Program-made: the position numbers and the translations under genes
In this document: positions 10,285 through 20,267 of the stretch, piece after piece
Layout: each line of letters opens with the position of its first letter
Numbering within the stretch: the stretch's first letter is position 1
The notes under the pieces: generated by a model
The model's input: only the letters and a program-made list of their open reading frames with translations
Database searches by the model: none
What the model was told of the DNA's origin: nothing
Assembly: GCA_037178625.1 (NCBI GenBank)
Contig: JAWZXG010000024.1
Location: 186,001 to 250,000 of the forward strand
DNA length: 64,000 nucleotides
From: Skeletonema tropicum
Taxonomy: Eukaryota > Bacillariophyta > Thalassiosirophyceae > Thalassiosirales > Thalassiosiraceae
Direction of reading: 5' to 3'

Positions 10285-11130
10285 TTGTTAATCATGGTGC
10301 GGAGCAACCATGGGTCTTCCTTTGAACCTAGAAAGAAGAGGAAAAGCAACGACGCCAGTAGCAGCAGTGATGATGACAGCCGCAGCGAAGAGGCAAAGCA
10401 ACCAGCAAAACTGAAAGACCAACACGCCGATGCTGTGGAGACAACAAACTCATTCACTGTTCAATGCATGCCAGATTATCGTCGGCGTGTTAAGAAAGTG
10501 CAGGAATATTTGCAGACGGAGTACCCTGATGTTTATAATGAAGTTGTGTACGAACTCACCTCCGAGGAGAAAGCAGACAAAACTCGTCACTATCACAACG
10601 CGACGCATAGTTTCTTCTACGATCAATTTCCCACCAAATTTCTTCAATCCTTCTTGAGCAACCAATGGAAAGATGAAGAGAAGGAGATTCGTTACACATA
10701 CGATCATTTGCGCAAATACCACGATGCCGTCCTCAAGTGCGCGGAGTTCTCCCCTTACGATTTACCACGCAGCTATCGGACTCAAATGACGCCGTATCTG
10801 GATAATCTCAAAAAGCAATTGACAGAGGCAAAAAGCGATGGCAAGGTATCAGAACAGGATGCAGATCCAATATGTTTTGGTTTGTATGAGCAGCTTTGCC
10901 AATGGGCTGTAATGACAGGACGGATATTTGTCTGGATCTTTTTGGTGTTGCAGTGGAATTTGATAGCAAGGGCTTGTAACATAGATTCGTTAAGCTTTCA
11001 AAATTTTTGGGCGGATGGTGATTGTGTGAAGTTCAAGTATGACCTCAACAAAAAAGATAGGAAAGGAGAAAAAACTACTGAAAGCACTGCTATGCAAATC
11101 CGAAGAAGCAATACATCTGCTTATTCTTAG
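10285..11130 (+). pseudogene. Crypton tyrosine recombinase, N-terminal part, frameshifted and deleted
   Basis: 281 codons (a better start may be the Met at 10294) with a basic, Ser-rich N-terminus and an alpha-helical core-binding-like region. A segment Trp-Asn-Leu-Ile-Ala-Arg-Ala then Asp-Ser-Leu...Phe is followed by Asp-Lys-Lys-Asp, a pattern I associate with diatom Crypton recombinases just before the catalytic domain. Near 11078 the frame slips by one base: the expected Lys-His-Cys-Tyr-Ala-Asn-Pro continues in another frame to about 11128. The part that should contain the catalytic Arg, His-x-x-Arg and Tyr is absent, and the next codons belong to the C-terminal domain. Frame break and deletion are seen directly; family assignment is from memory of the pattern. 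Confidence 0.72.
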
Positions 11131-11160
11131 CTAGGGATCCGCGACGAAATACGTGACGCA

Positions 11161-11943
11161 ATGAAGCTTCTACGCAAATATCGCCGTGATGTTGAGTGGC
11201 TGAAGGACAATTTAGCGGGAATAGTGAAGAATGCAATGGAAGAACGAGCGACTGAAAATGGGAACATCACCGCAACTTTCGTGGCGGAAACAGTTGCTGC
11301 TGCTACTGCAACAGCGACTGCGCCGATTGCGCAAAAAATGGTGGAAATGGAGGAACGGATTATGGCTCGCATTGGGGCATCTTCTTCAGTTCATACCAAT
11401 GGCGGTGTGCCAGCTTCCGCTTCCTTGCCTGAGAGACTGGAGGCACGCCTCTATCCTTCTTACACGTATCAATATCCTCATGCAGCGGCAAGTAAGAAGC
11501 ATCAGTCGGATTGGCTTGTTCCGTCAGGCTTTGAGATGCCATCAGCAGATTTATATTCTGGGTGGACAAGATGGCTGCAGGGGTTTCCTTCCTATGCTAT
11601 TCTAGATGGCAATGGCGAACAGATTAATGCACCAGTCAGGCCTTTCCGCCTGATGAAGAAATGCAACTTGCCACGCAGGTTGAGGAGATCCTACGACAAT
11701 AATTGGAAGCCAATCATGGAATTGATGGAGAAAGAAGTTGAAGACGAGATTCGCACTCGTCACGTCCATGATATGGACTTTGAGTTCTTTAGAAGCACTT
11801 ATGACAAAGCTCTGAAAGCTATCCAGGAGGAGTATCCAGAATTTGCAAGTCCGAAGAGTACCTGGAAAGTGTCAACTTACTGTAGGAAGTTGAGAGAGAT
11901 AAATGTCTCGCGTAAGAAGGAGGAAGACATGAATATGGTGTAG
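11161..11943 (+). pseudogene. Crypton C-terminal DNA-binding (GCR1-C-like) part
   Basis: 260 codons, in a different frame from the upstream recombinase part, and open upstream to about 11135. It starts with a basic helix, then an Ala/Thr-rich coiled coil (residues ~40-75). At ~115-160 is the pattern Leu-Val-Pro-Ser-Gly-Phe...Trp-Thr-Arg-Trp-Leu...Pro-Val-Arg-Pro-Phe-Arg-Leu, typical of the GCR1-C-like DNA-binding domain that follows the recombinase in diatom Cryptons. The C-terminus is Lys/Glu-rich. The junction near 11125-11135 marks the internal deletion. Confidence 0.65.
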
Positions 11944-12365
11944 CTTAATTTCATTAATTATTTGTTACGTTGTTCCAATACATACACGTCCGTCAAGTTG
12001 TGTGATAATGTTGATTGTGCGTGTTTGTGAGGATGTTGGATGGAGGTTTCGGATCTTGGCTGTACTTGGCTGCCCACGCGACGAACTTGCCCACGTCCAG
12101 GAACCCGTTCGCTGGGCACATAGTAGTTTTATGCCCTTATTCTTAACCCTGCATACTTCTGCATACTTTTTCCACTAGCAATAAAGAAAGGGTCTCGCCA
12201 TCTTCCTCTGCGAAGGACATCAGATTCCATATTAGTGTCCTGACTACCATTAATGGTCTCTAAGGAAGCGTCTATGAAAACACCATCGGCATTAATATCG
12301 CCACGAGAAGAAAATTCCTCTTGCTTGTTGATATCCATGACGAGTTTTCAGCGCGCCCAAAAGTC

Positions 12366-12392
12366 AAAATCTTCCGAATATCGGAAGATTTT
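12366..12392. repeat. Perfect 12-bp palindrome
   Basis: Two 12-bp arms (aaaatcttccga and its complement) are separated by ata. The same hairpin is at 19859-19885 in the right copy. It lies in a stretch without clear genes, between the Crypton site and the LTR. Could be a protein-binding site or a hairpin; no function shown. Confidence 0.85.
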
Positions 12393-12773
12393 AGAATAGT
12401 CGGCTATATTGCTCCAGAAACACACCTAACCCCCTCCGATCACCTTGCCTATGCATTACTGGCCGTTGGCTTGGTGCATTCTGGCCATATACTCGCTGTG
12501 TAGTGCCATTTTCTATTTTTTTTTTGCTTCAGCTAGTGGCCCGCTAGTAAAATTGCGAATTTTGAGTACCTACTGTGTGGGCATTATCTGGAGTGAGACA
12601 GACCTACAATGCTTCCAACACACGTCTATGGCCCCCCTGCGATGAGTTTGAGACGTTGGGAGGTGATCAGGTTCGATTAAATTGCAAATAACAGCCGTAC
12701 AAGTAACACTATTTGCTACCATTGCCCGTGGCAACAATTTTGTTGTATGAATCCTACTATGAATACTGCTATG

Positions 12774-13033
12774 TGTCACAGGATATGACTCTCTTCCGGT
12801 ATTCCAATACCGTTACGACAGTCATTCTTCCTGTTCACACGTGTCAAGTAGCAACCACGGTAAGAACCCGTGATTGATCCTCTCACACAAGATGGCGTCG
12901 CACGTTGGTGCTCCTTCATCACCTTTGGGAATAGCCCACTCTTCTTCTTTAGCTCTTAAGCTTAGTCACCATGATATCCGTGTTCCTAGTGGTCTCTTCT
13001 GGCTCTAGTTGCACAATCAATACCGGTCCTATT
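12774..13033 (+). mobile_element. LTR fragment, 3' end cut by the LINE junction
   Basis: The sequence from TGTCACAGG to cctattt equals the first ~260 bp of the LTRs at 20268-20538 and 25391-25662. The last bases (tgcttgtgaca) are missing because the LINE poly(A) starts here. The upstream flank (ctgctatg) is the same as at 20268, so it is a duplicate of that LTR. Confidence 0.9.
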
Positions 13034-13102
13034 TTTTTTTTTTTCTTTTTTTAGTGAGTAAAATAAGTGATTAGTTTAGGATGGTATTCAGGAGCTGTTT
13101 AC

Positions 13103-13194
13103 TGGGCAAGCTGGATCTGAACTTGCCCATTTTAGGTAATAAGAGGAGTGCAGTCTAGGTATCTCTAGTTCAGTGGCAAGTCCGCACTCCTCTT
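13103..13194 (-). repeat. Two hairpins in the LINE 3' UTR
   Basis: Between the ORF stop and the poly(A) are two perfect stems: 11 bp at 13141-13151 with 13184-13194 (aagaggagtgc and complement), and 8 bp at 13103-13110 with 13122-13129 (tgggcaag and complement). 3' UTR hairpins are recognition elements for reverse transcriptases of several LINE families, so a similar role is plausible. Confidence 0.75.
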
Positions 13195-13312
13195 GTCACC
13201 TGTGCTAGGTGATGGTATGTTCCTCCTCCCTCCTACTCTCAACTGCCTCTCGACAGGTGAGAGTGAGAGTCCTCACTCAACCTCTGCCACCGCAGGGGTG
13301 GGGGAGAGGGGA

Positions 13313-16300
13313 TTACTCCCCACTCCAGGTGTGCCAGTTGGACATCCCCGGCCCATTCTCAATGAGTGGCCGGATGCGGTGGTGCCTGTCCCTACTCCCT
13401 CTGAGCAGGAGGGAGTTTGCCCGGACTAGGGCAAGGGACATGCGTACCCGCACATAGAATATCATCTGGCTACGCTGACGCTCCCACTTTTCAGCTAAGT
13501 GTGTACCCAGTTGACGCATCGCATTCAAGGCCTCTCTACCTGGCATTCCATCAGCCGTGAAGCAGAGGGGGGTGAAGTCCCGACGTCGTTCAAGACAAGC
13601 TGCCTTGTACTTGCGGATTTTCTCCCTCTCTTGTTGCCTCAAGACAGCCGAAGGCGCCTTGTTGCGGTAGGAGCGGCAGTCCGCGTCGGTGATGCGAGTG
13701 TCAAAGACAGTTCGACGCTGTCTCTTCCAGAAGTGGGAGACCATCACATCTCCACGCTCTTCCGTTGTTGTCACTGGGGTCGACCCATCAGTTGCGTTGT
13801 GTTGTTGCGTGGTATTTTCAGCCTCTGCTGCGGCAGCAGCCTCTGCCTCTGCAGCAGTGCGTTGAGTACTAGTGTAGATAAAGGGTTCGTACTCAACGTC
13901 ACCGGGAGTAAAGGCTTGCTTGCACAAGGAGCCAAATTCTCTCGTAACATCATTGTGGCGGCAATGGACGAGACCGCCCACCTTGCATTGGAGAGCATGT
14001 TCCACCGTCATTTTTGCACCACATCCATCGCATAGGTCTGACAAATCCATCGGCTTCAGGTTGTACCGGAGACGTACGTTGTCTCGAAACTCTTCAGCCG
14101 ATAGGATCGTGCCATTGAGGCGGTTTGGGACAGCCGTCAGCCAACATCCAGTCTCACAGATCCGTTCCAACCTCCTCTTATCACCTGGTTTCTCTCTCCC
14201 CCACTGGGTGAGATGGTACTCAGCATCAAGCTTCTTCGCTTCCTGCGATCCAATTTTAGCCATCATAGCTGAGTACTGGTGGGTTTTCGGGCACAGTTCC
14301 CGACGATTGACCAGCGTTTCAACCAGGTGTTCCACCGCTTGTCGCGACGTTTTGAAGCAATCCTCAGATTGTTCCACAGGGAACCGGATTGCTAAGCCTG
14401 CATGTTTCACACTAAGGGAAAGCAGGTGTCGCAACTCTCCAGATAATTCCGAAGGGGAGATGCCAAAGAGAGGTGGGATAAATTTCTCTCTAATGGCAAC
14501 CTCAATCGGAGCAAGAAGGGGCCCCACGTTTGGCACAATGCGCGATAAGTATGTCCATTCATTCTGAAGAGACAGTACAAAACCTGCATAGGCTGCCTGG
14601 GGTTGTGTGTAGGCACATTTGCCAAGGACTTCCACGCAATATACCCACTGTTCCACTTTCTTCTTGACCCACTCCTCCTTCTCAGCTGCATCACCATACA
14701 CTCCACCAAGGTATCGGTGGTGGCGTCCATAATTCAGTTCCGAGATGCCAGCCGCTTCAAAGGCTGCTCGTGCAGCATCCTCATCTTGCGGCATACAAAT
14801 GTAGTGGGATTTATCTGGTTCGGGATAGTATCCAACATAGGGCCCCCTTTCTTTGAGAAGCTGAAGCATAGTAGCGTTATCGAGTGCAGTACCGACACCG
14901 CCGAGATCATCAGCGTACCAAGGTTGGAGAGCTCCAGGGACTTTTTCCCTTAACCATTCCGCTAGTGGCATCAGGGCGATGCCATAGCACACCATAGACA
15001 GGCAGCACCCCTGCGTGATGCCCTCCTTGCACGCAATGACAGTAGGGTCTTCTCCCATTTCATTCCGCATAAAGCAAAGGCTATGGTGTCGATAGCGGTT
15101 GAAAGCCATCGTTGCGAGTGGGGGGCATCGATGGTATACCTCCCACAACATGTTGTATCGATTGAGTTCATTGAAAGCATTGCGAGCATCCACTAGGAGG
15201 AGGCCATAGCCACTCTCTGGGATGTAGTGCGAGTTTTCCGTGTCAGGTTGGATGGGATATTCAGGGAAGGGTGGGGGTGTTGGGTCAGAGCTCGCCTCCT
15301 CAGTTGAGGCATCCGCCGGTGGCTCTTCATTCTGACTTGAACTCTCCATCTCACTATCATCTGACCCATCTCCATCACCTCCGTCGTCTCCATCTCTGAT
15401 CTCCGTCTCCGGCTTATTCGCCGCTCTTCGCATGTTCAGCCACCCACCCAATTCTGGAAATACTTCCAGAATGGCATGAGTTGCACCTTCAATGCCCGCC
15501 TGAAGTCCAGCACAGAGTTGGACGTTGTTGCAGGCGTCCCGCGCTCGCTCTTTGCACAGATCAAGGATTGTTCCAGAGATCAGCCGCATCCAGATTTCAC
15601 CACAGCCCAAAGGGCGGACTCCGGGCTCCTTATCCACTGCAAGCAGACGCACGTGGTTGAGGGCTCGGATTTTGGCATAATCCGGTTGTGCGCATCCAAG
15701 CCATGTAGCCCACTCCGCCATTTCAACTCGTAGAGCATCAGAAGCTGCTCCGTGTCGGGTGAGCCACGCTTTTAGCATTATACCATCCACTCCAGAAGGG
15801 CCTGCAGCCCCATGAAGTTTGCTAGAGCGACTCTCAATGTGATCCGAATCGACATAAACAAAAGCAACTACATCCTCTTCCTCGAAGTCCAGGGGTTTCT
15901 GGAAAACGAGGGGGTCCCCTTCAGCTGGAGTCACAGGGGAGGGGAACTTTGACCTCAGGACATCAATGACTGGCTCCCCCGTCTTGGAGTCAAGGTCAGT
16001 TGGCTTGTACAGACCACCTTGACCTCGGTCCGTCACCTCCCGAACTGCCTTCCGAATGTGACCATTTTGAAGTGTAGATGCAAATCGACGAGCCTGCGAC
16101 TCGCCTATCCCATTGTCTCCCATGGGACGACCCCCCAATCGTCCCGATTGTCCTTCAACTTCCACTGCTATAACCAGCGACAGAATATCTCCTTTCTCCC
16201 AGAGGTCAAGACGAGTTGTGATCAACTTTTTGATGTCTGCGCTCTTGGAGCATCCCCTCTTGCGTGTGAGGATACAAGCAGGGAACATGAGAGCTCTTTC

Positions 16301-16831
16301 TGCATTCATTTTGCCCTCTCGGACATTTTTGAATTCGGTTGTAAGAATATTGAGAAACCGAGCGCCAACTTTGTTGCGGTAGACCTCATAAAACGGAGCA
16401 ATACTTTTCACCACCCTGGAATAGAGTTTCTGGTAGTATCTGTCATCCACTGCAGATAGTTGGCCGTGTAGTTGAGTGCCATCATTCTGATGGATTGTAT
16501 CACCATACACACTAATAAGTTTGCGGTCTGACCATGAAAGGGGTTGAAGTTTATCATCCTTCTTTGCAATTTGACCGCCGATCGCCGTGATCGCATCCTC
16601 CGTAAGCTCTTTCCTCGACATAATACCCTCTATCCCTCCTGTGCCATCATCCTTCCCGCCTTCTCCACTTTCCTCTGAGCTTGAATCCTTCCCTGTCGTC
16701 GCCTCATTCTCATCCTCATCCTCATCCTCCTCTTCCACTCCTGCTGTCTCCTCAGGGGAGGCAGCTGTTCCGTCATTATCATCCTCCTCATCCGTCTCCG
16801 GCCACGTCTGATCTCCATTTCTCAACCTCAA
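13313..16831 (-). CDS. LINE polyprotein: reverse transcriptase and restriction-like endonuclease
   Basis: 1172 uninterrupted codons. A highly acidic N-terminus (residues ~10-65) is followed by RT motifs: Lys-Glu-Pro-Gly-Val-Arg-Pro-Leu-Gly, Leu-Leu-Val-Asp-Ala-Arg-Asn-Ala-Phe-Asn (motif A, ~547), Gly-Ile-Thr-Gln-Gly-Cys (motif B) and Tyr-Ala-Asp-Asp (motif C, ~640). An acidic, Ser-rich insert of about 60 residues precedes motif A. The C-terminus has Cys-x2-Cys...His...Cys (~934-950), then Arg-Gly-Asp (~1025), Phe-Asp-x-Arg-x-x-Asp (~1043) and Lys-Tyr-Lys-Ala-Ala (~1078), a PD-(D/E)xK-like layout. This places it among RLE-bearing LINEs (R2/CRE/Utopia-like grade) rather than APE-type; exact clade not determined. 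The predicted first codon is TTG and the frame is open beyond it, so the true N-terminus is missing. The intact frame suggests recent activity. Confidence 0.88.
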   Translation of the reverse strand: MRLRNGDQTWPETDEEDDNDGTAASPEETAGVEEEDEDEDENEATTGKDSSSEESGEGGKDDGTGGIEGIMSRKELTEDAITAIGGQIAKKDDKLQPLSWSDRKLISVYGDTIHQNDGTQLHGQLSAVDDRYYQKLYSRVVKSIAPFYEVYRNKVGARFLNILTTEFKNVREGKMNAERALMFPACILTRKRGCSKSADIKKLITTRLDLWEKGDILSLVIAVEVEGQSGRLGGRPMGDNGIGESQARRFASTLQNGHIRKAVREVTDRGQGGLYKPTDLDSKTGEPVIDVLRSKFPSPVTPAEGDPLVFQKPLDFEEEDVVAFVYVDSDHIESRSSKLHGAAGPSGVDGIMLKAWLTRHGAASDALRVEMAEWATWLGCAQPDYAKIRALNHVRLLAVDKEPGVRPLGCGEIWMRLISGTILDLCKERARDACNNVQLCAGLQAGIEGATHAILEVFPELGGWLNMRRAANKPETEIRDGDDGGDGDGSDDSEMESSSQNEEPPADASTEEASSDPTPPPFPEYPIQPDTENSHYIPESGYGLLLVDARNAFNELNRYNMLWEVYHRCPPLATMAFNRYRHHSLCFMRNEMGEDPTVIACKEGITQGCCLSMVCYGIALMPLAEWLREKVPGALQPWYADDLGGVGTALDNATMLQLLKERGPYVGYYPEPDKSHYICMPQDEDAARAAFEAAGISELNYGRHHRYLGGVYGDAAEKEEWVKKKVEQWVYCVEVLGKCAYTQPQAAYAGFVLSLQNEWTYLSRIVPNVGPLLAPIEVAIREKFIPPLFGISPSELSGELRHLLSLSVKHAGLAIRFPVEQSEDCFKTSRQAVEHLVETLVNRRELCPKTHQYSAMMAKIGSQEAKKLDAEYHLTQWGREKPGDKRRLERICETGCWLTAVPNRLNGTILSAEEFRDNVRLRYNLKPMDLSDLCDGCGAKMTVEHALQCKVGGLVHCRHNDVTREFGSLCKQAFTPGDVEYEPFIYTSTQRTAAEAEAAAAAEAENTTQQHNATDGSTPVTTTEERGDVMVSHFWKRQRRTVFDTRITDADCRSYRNKAPSAVLRQQEREKIRKYKAACLERRRDFTPLCFTADGMPGREALNAMRQLGTHLAEKWERQRSQMIFYVRVRMSLALVRANSLLLRGSRDRHHRIRPLIENGPGMSNWHTWSGE

Positions 16832-17636
16832 TCTGAAATCAAGTTCACCCGGTTTCCCCCTCCTCTGGAGAAGTGAAAACTGGTTGATGCAACAAGATCC
16901 ATGGCTGGGGTCCTGCTCTGAGCCGTAGAAAAGCTCCGGTGGTAGCGGTCCACGGACACAGATCTCTTTTTGAAAACTGAAGGTAGGTGCTCTATTGTTG
17001 CCTCCTACAAAATAGACTCCACGCCTCTACCTCTGCCTTTGCCTCTTACTTGAACTCTTGCCGCCGCCTTTGCCTCTAGCCTCAACAATGAAGAGAACGA
17101 TATTCACAAAAAATGTTGCAAGTTGCAAGTTGTTGAAAGATTGTACGATATCGCGGTAAGTTGTTGTTAAATGCTGATTTGTACCCCCCAACTCAGCCAG
17201 TATCCTCCCTAAAATCTCAGCATAGAAATACCCCCCTCATTCATTGCTATGTTATTACCTCATGAAGCTAAGCTTTTACTCCCGCCCATGGATCCCAGTC
17301 TACATAGTCTAAAATCTTCCCCAAAGGTATGCATCAGATCCAAAGATCAAGCAGCTCCGCCACAATTACAAGCCACAAGCGCAGCGCGCCACAAGCAGCC
17401 ACAAGCCACAAGCCATAAGCCACAAGCCACAAGCCAAAACATAGATACAAGCTGCCACAAGACAACGCAAAAGCTGGAGGCAAGAGGCAAGAGCGAGGCA
17501 AGCCAACACCATAACCGCAGATTATTTGTGCAGTAGCAGTAGAGAGTAGAGACAGAGACGCTCGTAGCCCCGTAGCCGCTCCCCTCCCACGCACCTCAAC
17601 CATATCGTGTTGTAGCTGGTACAGAGACAAATCATC

Positions 17637-19010
17637 ATGTCGCCGCCACACGATCTCATCATCCTAATAACACTCGTCCTCGACGAGCACTCCGCCCAAA
17701 ACAACACACTCAATCCACCAGTCTACCGCAAAATCAAAGTCTCCTCCGCCATCAACCTCGAATTACTACACGACAAAGTCATCGCCCCCGTAATGGGATG
17801 GTGTCGCAACTACCACACGTACTATTTCCGAACAGCCAATGATGTGTACTATACACAAAAAGATACCGATGCAGCAGATGCTCGCTCGTGGCTTTCTCCA
17901 TCGTTGTTACCAACCGATCCATATGCCGGGCCCAAGCGTGGGTTAAAGCCAGAAAGTGCAACATTGGGAGATTTACTCAAAGAAGTGGGTGATTATTGTT
18001 TTTACAATTATGATTTGGGAGATGGATGGATCCATCGTCTTTCGGTGGAGAACGTTTTATCGGCGGATGAATCAGATGGAGCGGTTGTTTTGATGGAGGG
18101 TGCGATGCGTTGTCCACCTGAAGATGGGGAAGGGTGCGTCACATATCAGGAAGATATACTTGATTTATACTGTGAGCAAAAGAAGAATCCACACAATGTA
18201 GAGAACGCAAGGGAGCTGGCAGAAGCATGTTTCAAACATAAAGGTGGATTAAATGTCAATGGATCATTTCGTCCAGGAGAGTTTAACTTGTTGGAGAGAA
18301 AGTTGGCATTGGCTGAAGCACTCGGATCTCGCAACTCGACACGTAATTCGGTAAAGACCTTTGCCTTTCCCATTGGTAATGCGTTTGAACAAGCGATGAT
18401 TGGGCAAATTTCGGTGGTGACTAAAAAGCAAGACGATAGGTTCGATCACATGGGTGGATTCATGTCTTTTCACGAGACCTTGAATGTGAAGCCTGATCCA
18501 CGTGATGCAACTCTCTGTAATCAATGTGGTAATCCGAATGACCTCAAAGCTTGCGCCAGATGTCACAGTGCATTCTACTGCTCGAGGGAGTGCCAAGCAC
18601 TGAATTGGAAGGCAGGCCACAAAAAGAAATGCAAGAAGGAGTTGGCTGCATATGAGAAATATCAGGGTGAACTGAAACGAGACAAGCCGGATCCAAATCG
18701 TTTTGGTATTAGCGGTAAAACTATTTTTCAAAAAAGGTGCAATCCTGGTAAATTGAGATTCAAAGTTGGAGATAAAGTTGAATGCATGATTGGGCCAGAG
18801 CAATGGGGCACAGGCCGTATTGTCCGATGCCTTTATAGGGAAGACGACTGGCCGAAGTCAAAAGAATCTGCACCGTATCAAATCAAACTTGATCGAAAGA
18901 CTGCTGATCGTGTTGGTATTCCACCGCAGTATGCACTTATCTATTCAGATTGGGACGACGATATCAAGGTTAGGAAACTTCCTGACGCTGGTATGGAATA
19001 TGTCGACTAA
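17637..19010 (+). CDS. pRiA4b ORF-3-like domain / MYND fusion protein, copy 2
   Basis: 457 residues with the same sequence as the copy at 7770-9143; only a few silent base changes were noticed (for example near 17666 and 17902). The domain order is the same: pRiA4b ORF-3-like, MYND finger, C-terminal small barrel-like domain. About 600 bp of 5' flank, including the CCACAAG repeat, is duplicated too, so both copies could be expressed. High identity means the duplication is recent or homogenised. Confidence 0.8.
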   Translation: MSPPHDLIILITLVLDEHSAQNNTLNPPVYRKIKVSSAINLELLHDKVIAPVMGWCRNYHTYYFRTANDVYYTQKDTDAADARSWLSPSLLPTDPYAGPKRGLKPESATLGDLLKEVGDYCFYNYDLGDGWIHRLSVENVLSADESDGAVVLMEGAMRCPPEDGEGCVTYQEDILDLYCEQKKNPHNVENARELAEACFKHKGGLNVNGSFRPGEFNLLERKLALAEALGSRNSTRNSVKTFAFPIGNAFEQAMIGQISVVTKKQDDRFDHMGGFMSFHETLNVKPDPRDATLCNQCGNPNDLKACARCHSAFYCSRECQALNWKAGHKKKCKKELAAYEKYQGELKRDKPDPNRFGISGKTIFQKRCNPGKLRFKVGDKVECMIGPEQWGTGRIVRCLYREDDWPKSKESAPYQIKLDRKTADRVGIPPQYALIYSDWDDDIKVRKLPDAGMEYVD

Positions 19011-19679
19011 TGAGGGGATTTGAGATGGAGATGTCTAAATCATTTGAGTAGTTACTGCAGGGTAGAGGGAAGGTTAGGGGTAGATCACCTCAGGCCTAAA
19101 AAGTTAAATATTATTTTATTCTCATATGTTACGTCATGAGAGGTATTATGGCAGGCGACGAATAGCAAGATACCATGGTTAGAGCATTTTTGGTCTTGTG
19201 AGATCTGATGATGGATGGCGCCATTTTTCCAAAATAGGTTGTGTCACTGTCCAGTACCGTATTCTTGATTTTCTTGTAATTGTATCTGTTGATATCTTCG
19301 ACCATGGTGGTGCTATGAACATAATTCCTCCTATATATCTCTTCTTCTAATACTCTTCGGTATGCATATTTGCTTGGCCGAAGTTTTGGGGCGCCATAAA
19401 AATCTCAGAAATTTATGAAATGCCCCCCTACTAAAGTGTGGTCACATGGTGGCCATCAGCGTGATTGGCATATCTCGACCGCGTACTCATACTCAATCCA
19501 AATCATTTCGGTCAACTCTGTAGATAGCCACTCTAAAGTATGCTCTTGCCTGCCTCTTGCCTCTAAGTAGTATCTTGCCACATCATGTTGCTTGCAAATC
19601 GATCTCAAATCTTCGCGATCAAGACACGTATCTGAATCTTATCGTCTGTCATCGCCTCCATGTCGGTAATCCCTTAAAG

Positions 19680-20267
19680 AAAGGGTCTCGCCATCTTCCT
19701 CTGCGAAGGACATCAGATTCCATATTAGTGTCCTGACTACCATTAATGGTCTCTAAGGAAGCGTCTATGAAAACACCATCGGCATTAATATCGCCACGAG
19801 AAGAAAATTCCTCTTGCTTGTTGATATCCATGACGAGTTTTCAGCGCGCCCAAAAGTCAAAATCTTCCGAATATCGGAAGATTTTAGAATAGTCGGCTAT
19901 ATTGCTCCAGAAACACACCTAACCCCCTCCGATCACCTTGCCTATGCATTACTGGCCGTTGGCTTGGTGCATTCTGGCCATATACTCGCTGTGTAGTGCC
20001 ATTTTCTATTTTTTTTTTTGCTTCAGCTAGTGGCCCGCTAGTAAAATTGCGAATTTTGAGTACCTACTGTGTGGGCATTATCTGGAGTGAGACAGACCTA
20101 CAATGCTTCCAACACACGTCTATGGCCCCCCTGCGATGAGTTTGAGACGTTGGGAGGTGATCAGGTTCGATTAAATTGCAAATAACAGCCGTACAAGTAA
20201 CACTATTTGCTACCATTGCCCGTGGCAACAATTTTGTTGTATGAATCCTACTATGAATACTGCTATG
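19680..20267. other. Gene-poor stretch upstream of the LTR element
   Basis: Same as 12187-12773. A minus-strand frame (about 60 codons, ATG at 19831) with Asp/Glu-rich coding-like composition crosses the Crypton target site and is altered in the left copy by the insertion. I cannot assign it. The palindrome at 19859-19885 is included. Otherwise I see nothing. Confidence 0.4.

Larger units (their letters stand above)
9813..12186 (+). mobile_element. Internally deleted Crypton (tyrosine-recombinase transposon)
   Basis: The right flanking copy reads straight through at 19675-19680 (cccttaaag then aaaggg). Here 2374 bp intervene, bounded by the 5-bp direct repeat taaag at 9808-9812 and 12182-12186. 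There are no long terminal or inverted repeats. The interior encodes pieces of a diatom-type Crypton protein: the N-terminal part of a tyrosine recombinase and a downstream GCR1-C-like DNA-binding domain. Short direct repeats at the ends fit Crypton integration by recombination. The catalytic core is missing, so it is non-autonomous. Confidence 0.85.
7106..13033 (+). repeat. Left copy of the long direct repeat flanking the LINE
   Basis: This segment matches 16960-20527 base for base over nearly its whole length, apart from the Crypton insertion (9813-12186) and a small indel near 7253. It begins with agatctcttttt and ends at cctattt, exactly where the poly(T) (LINE poly(A) on the other strand) begins. 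With the Crypton removed its length is ~3.55 kb. It contains the pRiA4b-ORF3/MYND gene and the first ~260 bp of an LTR. Seen directly; interpretation as a target-site duplication is inference. Confidence 0.93.
13034..16959 (-). mobile_element. Non-LTR retrotransposon (LINE) with RLE endonuclease, 5'-truncated
   Basis: The 3' end is a poly(A) tract (poly(T) on the plus strand, 13034-13052). The single long ORF encodes a reverse transcriptase followed by a zinc-binding motif and a restriction-like endonuclease. The minus-strand frame stays open upstream of 16831 to about 16958 without an obvious ATG, so the 5' end is probably truncated, as is common for LINEs. Both ends coincide with the ends of the ~3.57-kb direct repeat. 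Confidence 0.9.

Noticed and set aside
13209..14035. Plus-strand ORFs over the LINE 3' part
   Set aside because: All are antisense to the LINE frame or lie in its 3' UTR and show no family features.
16587..16811. Ser-rich plus-strand ORF opposite the LINE start
   Set aside because: Antisense of an Asp/Glu-rich coding stretch, which always yields Ser runs.
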